A program made the position numbers and the translations under genes. A stretch of 8,239 nt of DNA from assembly GCA_020721745.1 (NCBI GenBank), contig DYMC01000107.1:1-8239 (forward strand), written 5' to 3'. Shown here piece after piece: positions 6,870 through 8,239 of this stretch. The notes beneath the pieces are model-generated. The model had not been told where the DNA came from and did no database searches. It was given only the letters and a program-made list of their open reading frames with translations. This stretch comes from Lentisphaera sp. GTDB taxonomy: Bacteria > Verrucomicrobiota > Lentisphaeria > Victivallales > GWF2-50-93. How positions within the stretch are numbered: the first letter of the stretch is position 1; every line of letters starts with the position of its first letter.

Positions 6870-7832
6870 ATGAAGAAGAATCTATTCATCCGGCTCTCTT
6901 TTATCGTTGCCGTGATTGCGAATTTCGCATTCATTGCGCCGTCTGACGCGGAGGAGAAGGCGGCAGTCGGCAGGAAATCCGCTCCCGCGAAGGGGCAAAA
7001 AGCCGCCACTACTGAAAAGAAAACTCCCGATGCGCCTCTCGTCATCCCGAATCCCCTCCCCACCGATCCCGTGGAAAATGCGAAAATCGCAAAAAAGATT
7101 TTGGAGAAGGCTACCGGAAAAGAGGTGAATAAAACGATCATCTCTGAAAAACAATTTGAAGATGGCACAACAATCAAAAGTTATAGTAAAATAACTCCGG
7201 ATGGTATTTACCTTTATAGATCGGAGACTATAAGAAAACTTGAGAATGGAAAAGAATGTAAAGAAAATATCTCTATAAGAAATGGTTCTGGGAAATATTA
7301 TATATTGGGGAATATTGCTATCAAAGATGAATATTCGAAAGTATCAAGGGAAGATGTTGGAGACAATAAGTTGCCTGAAAAATCTATATTTACTTACTCG
7401 ATAAAGGAGTCAAGTTATAAAGGTAAAACATGTTATGAAATAACCGAAAAGGAAGACAGCTTGGCACTTGAGGGCAATGATATTGCAATAACTGTATATG
7501 TCATTGATAAATGCATAAATATAGTTCTTTCTACCAGATATTTTGATAAGAATGGAAAGTTGGTAGTGGAAACTGACTTTGATTCTGTAAAAACAAGTGT
7601 GCAAGTCGAAGATAATTTATTCGACATCCCTGATAATTCCATTATTTTTAATGCAAAAACACAAAACGAATTTATCGAAATGATGACTATTGCTCGAGAC
7701 AAGTTGCTCATAGAAACAAACATGAATCCCCCAATAATTCCATTGCTGAAACAACACTACAAGAAAAAGTATGGGACAAATGATATGTTGGAAATTTTAA
7801 ACAAAATAAAAAAAGGAGAAAACAAAGAATGA
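6870..7832 (+). CDS. Exported protein with LolA / lipoprotein-sorting-like beta fold
   Basis: This is a 320-residue protein. It has a signal peptide at 1-27 (MKKNLF, hydrophobic core, probable cleavage after SDA), an Ala/Lys/Pro-rich linker (28-68), then a beta-rich domain at about 70-262. Features resembling LolA/RseB-type half-barrels are paired strands ending in SYKGKTCYEITEKED (182-196), YVIDKCINIVLSTRYFDKNG (210-229) and the closing LFDIPDN (250-256); in that fold this series is a common 'Y-xIDk...yyDknGkl...F' pattern. The C-terminal 60 residues are helical and basic. LolA carries lipoproteins across the periplasm and RseB-like proteins sense them, but this protein is too diverged to assign either role. 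The 6870 start is set by the Shine-Dalgarno and the signal peptide. Composition falls from about 62% GC (7021-7080) to 30% (7201-7260) inside the gene. It overlaps the next gene by 4 bases. Possible alternative: an unrelated beta protein. Confidence 0.8.
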   Translation: MKKNLFIRLSFIVAVIANFAFIAPSDAEEKAAVGRKSAPAKGQKAATTEKKTPDAPLVIPNPLPTDPVENAKIAKKILEKATGKEVNKTIISEKQFEDGTTIKSYSKITPDGIYLYRSETIRKLENGKECKENISIRNGSGKYYILGNIAIKDEYSKVSREDVGDNKLPEKSIFTYSIKESSYKGKTCYEITEKEDSLALEGNDIAITVYVIDKCINIVLSTRYFDKNGKLVVETDFDSVKTSVQVEDNLFDIPDNSIIFNAKTQNEFIEMMTIARDKLLIETNMNPPIIPLLKQHYKKKYGTNDMLEILNKIKKGENKE

Positions 7833-8119
7833 AAAGAAAAACAATTGTCCAGTGTGTCTGCATAGTGGTTATTGTTGCACTAGTGATATGGAAGACAGCA
7901 GCGAACGAAGCATGTGTAAATCGTGTCAACGCGCTTTATGCCTTGTGTCAAGATGTTGCGAACAAAATATATGGCAACCTGCAAAAGAGATGTGACAGAA
8001 TGCCGTCTTCCCCCCTTAAAATACATTGCTACAGGGGCGCAGACGACACTTACACATTTTTGTTAAAGGCCTGCGATGAAAACCGTGACAAAGGACTTAT
8101 AAGATGTTCACGCATATGA
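7829..8119 (+). CDS. Small exported six-cysteine protein
   Basis: This is a 96-residue protein beginning in the stop of the preceding gene (ATGA), with AGGAG (7814-7818) 10 bases upstream, so the pair is translationally coupled. Residues 1-25 are a signal peptide or N-terminal anchor (KRKTIVQCVCIVVIVALVIW, with two Cys inside). The mature part of about 70 residues is probably helical and has six cysteines (29, 40, 55, 67, 82, 93) with spacings of 10, 14, 11, 14 and 10, a mirror-symmetric series. This would suit a helical hairpin closed by nested disulfides 29-93, 40-82 and 55-67, which is inference. No family is recognised. Being coupled to the LolA-like gene, it may be its partner or share its compartment. 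Confidence 0.75.
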   Translation: MKRKTIVQCVCIVVIVALVIWKTAANEACVNRVNALYALCQDVANKIYGNLQKRCDRMPSSPLKIHCYRGADDTYTFLLKACDENRDKGLIRCSRI

Positions 8120-8191
8120 ATTCTTATCAATGCTAGTGTCCTGCGTCGCAAATACGTTGAATAAAATTCAGAACCCGAAAGGTTACGGAAT

Positions 8192-8220
8192 TTGACTTGA
8201 CACCAATTTTGCCTTACAAA
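8192..8220 (+). promoter_or_regulatory. Candidate sigma70-type promoter for a gene beyond the right edge
   Basis: TTGACT (8192-8197) and TACAAA (8215-8220) are separated by 17 bases, a good -35/-10 arrangement. A second TTGACA (8197-8202) overlaps but lacks a -10 at the right distance. The remainder of 8120-8239 contains no gene or convincing terminator. Confidence 0.45.
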
Positions 8221-8225
8221 GAGCC

Positions 8226-8233
8226 AAGGGAGG
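8226..8233 (+). promoter_or_regulatory. Shine-Dalgarno of the next gene
   Basis: AAGGGAGG lies 6 bases from the window end, so a start codon is expected at or just after the edge. If the promoter at 8192 is real, the leader would be very short, about 10-20 bases. Confidence 0.5.
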
Positions 8234-8239
8234 CAAGAA

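Noticed and set aside
6794..7177. N-terminal extension of the rhodanese-like frame upstream of the ATG at 6793
   Set aside because: It is antisense to the LolA-like gene and the signal-like segment begins only at 6793.
8091..8145. Possible stem-loop after the six-cysteine gene (AGGAC ... GTCCT with ATAAG ... CTTAT)
   Set aside because: The arms are short, unequally spaced and followed by no T run, so a terminator is not supported.
1..8239. CRISPR, tRNA, rRNA, insertion sequence, integrase or defence-system signature
   Set aside because: No regularly spaced repeats, cloverleaf, rRNA motif, terminal inverted repeat pair or recognisable transposase, nuclease or helicase motif was seen.

Overview
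The window looks like a chromosomal piece of a Gram-negative-type bacterium. The pdxA gene is a conserved bacterial housekeeping gene, Shine-Dalgarno sequences are clear, and most of the other genes encode exported or membrane proteins. Base composition is mixed: about 50-65% GC over most of the window and roughly 30-35% GC after about 7130. I cannot place the species. The pairing of a rhodanese-like gene with a MauE/DoxX-like gene, and of large repeat-domain secreted proteins with TPR membrane proteins, would suit the PVC group (Verrucomicrobiota/Lentisphaerota), but that is only a guess.

Region 1 (1-1015): the N-terminal three quarters of a minus-strand pdxA (vitamin B6 synthesis) runs off the left edge. 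A divergent intergenic region follows, with an imperfect 22-bp dyad and a plausible sigma70 promoter for the genes to the right.

Region 2 (1016-6040): three plus-strand genes form a tight unit. They encode a small secreted protein of unknown family, a membrane protein with a TPR domain probably outside the cytoplasm, and a 1146-residue exported protein. The last overlaps the TPR gene by 4 bases (ATGA) and carries coiled coils, a Gly/Ala-rich central hydrophobic stretch, two Cna-B/carboxypeptidase-regulatory-like beta domains and a C-terminal four-cysteine zinc ribbon. All three appear to be sent to the cell envelope, so a shared envelope structure or process is likely, but its nature is unknown.

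Region 3 (6041-6793, minus strand): a hairpin separates the convergent genes. Next come a MauE/DoxX-like redox membrane protein lacking a normal first helix and, upstream of it, a rhodanese-like protein that stops right after its N-terminal half. The two meet out of frame at a junction with no room for the catalytic half of the rhodanese, which suggests an internal deletion.

Region 4 (6837-8239): a divergent pair of translationally coupled exported genes. The first encodes a protein resembling LolA/outer-membrane-lipoprotein-sorting folds, and its composition changes abruptly inside the gene. The second encodes a 96-residue protein with six cysteines in mirror-symmetric spacing. The last 50 bases hold a good candidate promoter and Shine-Dalgarno for a gene starting just past the right edge. 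No tRNA, rRNA, CRISPR array, transposase or integrase was seen.
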